DNA of 64,000 nt from contig NZ_CP034463.1 in assembly GCF_003955715.1 (NCBI RefSeq), positions 3,658,001 through 3,722,000 on the forward strand, in the 5' to 3' direction. The DNA is from Streptomyces aquilus. Lineage in GTDB: Bacteria > Actinomycetota > Actinomycetes > Streptomycetales > Streptomycetaceae. Under the pieces are notes generated by a model that was not told where the DNA came from, made no database searches, and saw nothing but the letters and a program-made list of their open reading frames with translations. Each line of letters begins with the position of its first letter. Position 1 is the stretch's first letter. The position numbers and the translations under genes are program-made. This document shows positions 63,311 through 64,000 of this stretch, piece by piece.

Positions 63311-64000
63311 CTACTTCTCGAACGGGTCGAAGTCGTCGTACTCCCGCTCCGACTCGTCCCGTTCGGCCTGCTTGTCGCGGCGGCGCTGGGCCGCCGGACG
63401 CGGGGCCTCGAGACGGTGGTCCTCACCGCGGCGGCCGAGCATCTCGGCACCCGCCATGACGGTGGGCTCCCAGTCGAAGACGACGGCGTTGTCCTCGGGG
63501 CCGATGGCGACGCCGTCGCCGGAGCGGGCGCCCGCCTTCATCAACTCCTCCTCGACACCGAGGCGGTTGAGCCGGTCGGCGAGGTAGCCGACGGCCTCGT
63601 CGTTGTTGAAGTCGGTCTGCCGCACCCAGCGTTCGGGCTTCTCGCCACGCACCCGGTACAGCCCGTCCTCCTCGCGGGTGACGGTGAAGCCCGCGTCGTC
63701 GACGGCCTTCGGCCGGATGACGATCCGCGTCGCCTCCTCCTTCGGCTTCGCGGCCCGCGCCTTGGCGACCACGTCGGCCAGCGCGAACGACAGCTCCTTC
63801 AGCCCCATGTGAGCCACGGCGGACACCTCGAAGACGCGGTAGCCGCGCTCCTCCAGCTCCGGGCGGACCATCTCGGCGAGGTCCTTGCCGTCCGGGACGT
63901 CGATCTTGTTCAGGACGACCATGCGGGGCCGCTTGTCGAGCCCGGCGCCGTACTGCCGCAGCTCCTCCTCGATGATGTCGAGGTCGGAGACGGGGTCGCG
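63311..64000 (-). CDS. obg: GTPase Obg/CgtA, C-terminal part (5' end beyond the window)
   Basis: 230 codons, open to the window edge. The visible part includes the end of the G domain ([11 protein letters not shown], the NKxD motif, and [10 protein letters not shown], the SAx motif), the OCT domain ([50 protein letters not shown]...[16 protein letters not shown]) and an acidic tail ending [12 protein letters not shown]. Obg acts in 50S subunit assembly and stress control and in Streptomyces affects differentiation. Normal order rplU-rpmA-obg-proB is interrupted here by the wall-polymer genes. Confidence 0.95.
   Translation of the reverse strand, partial: RDPVSDLDIIEEELRQYGAGLDKRPRMVVLNKIDVPDGKDLAEMVRPELEERGYRVFEVSAVAHMGLKELSFALADVVAKARAAKPKEEATRIVIRPKAVDDAGFTVTREEDGLYRVRGEKPERWVRQTDFNNDEAVGYLADRLNRLGVEEELMKAGARSGDGVAIGPEDNAVVFDWEPTVMAGAEMLGRRGEDHRLEAPRPAAQRRRDKQAERDESEREYDDFDPFEK

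Overview
This window is high-GC actinobacterial chromosome, almost certainly Streptomyces. The codon bias, the GTG starts, the Streptomyces-type gene set and the order lepA-rpsT-holA-comEC-comEA-degV-leuS ... rsfS-nadD ... proA-proB ... obg all point to a conserved core-chromosome segment. I see no phage, transposon, CRISPR array or secondary-metabolite cluster. Several short repeat families typical of Streptomyces intergenic DNA are present.

Layout. 0-8 kb: 5' part of a Dyp-type peroxidase divergent from a beta-helix lipoprotein, a secreted hypothetical protein, a large SdrD-repeat surface protein without a sortase signal, and an ATPase/GAF/PP2C phosphatase. 8-13 kb: a soluble hybrid histidine kinase with seven tandem HAMP modules plus a stand-alone response regulator. 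13-29 kb: acyl-CoA ligase, lepA, rpsT, an NTF2-like protein, holA, arylamine N-acetyltransferase, comEC/comEA, degV and leuS. leuS is preceded by a leader carrying a Leu-codon mini-ORF and a terminator. 29.7-32.6 kb: a two-gene redox operon, a ferric-reductase-like di-heme membrane protein and a NuoF-ferredoxin fusion. 32.7-36 kb: two identical tRNA-Ala(GGC) genes bracketing two zinc-ribbon mini-proteins, an MFS exporter and a divergent MmyB-type regulator. 36-46.5 kb: histidine phosphatase, rsfS, an LCP-like protein, nadD, two ~54-residue membrane proteins, an M48 protease, two paralogous membrane proteins (SCO2583/SCO2584-like), proA and proB. 46.7-63.1 kb: a cell-wall glycopolymer region with a pyruvyl-transferase-like protein, two TagF-like polymerases, a family-2 glycosyltransferase, a cytidylyltransferase-SDR fusion resembling CDP-ribitol synthases, a sulfotransferase-like protein, a PhoD phosphatase and three tandem seven-bladed FG-GAP secreted proteins. 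The window ends inside obg.

How the parts fit. The LCP protein, the SCO2583/2584 pair and the 46.7-56 kb genes together suggest an envelope (spore wall or teichoic-acid-like) programme. The fusion enzyme would supply CDP-activated polyol phosphate, the TagF pair would polymerise it, the glycosyl-, pyruvyl- and sulfo-transferase-like proteins would decorate it, and the LCP protein would attach it. PhoD and the FG-GAP proteins would act outside the membrane. This is inference from families and context.

The most promising observations are the leuS leader (two coupled mini-ORFs, rare Leu codons, terminator), the NuoF-ferredoxin/di-heme reductase pair, and local tandem duplications that span stop codons at the 3' ends of genes.
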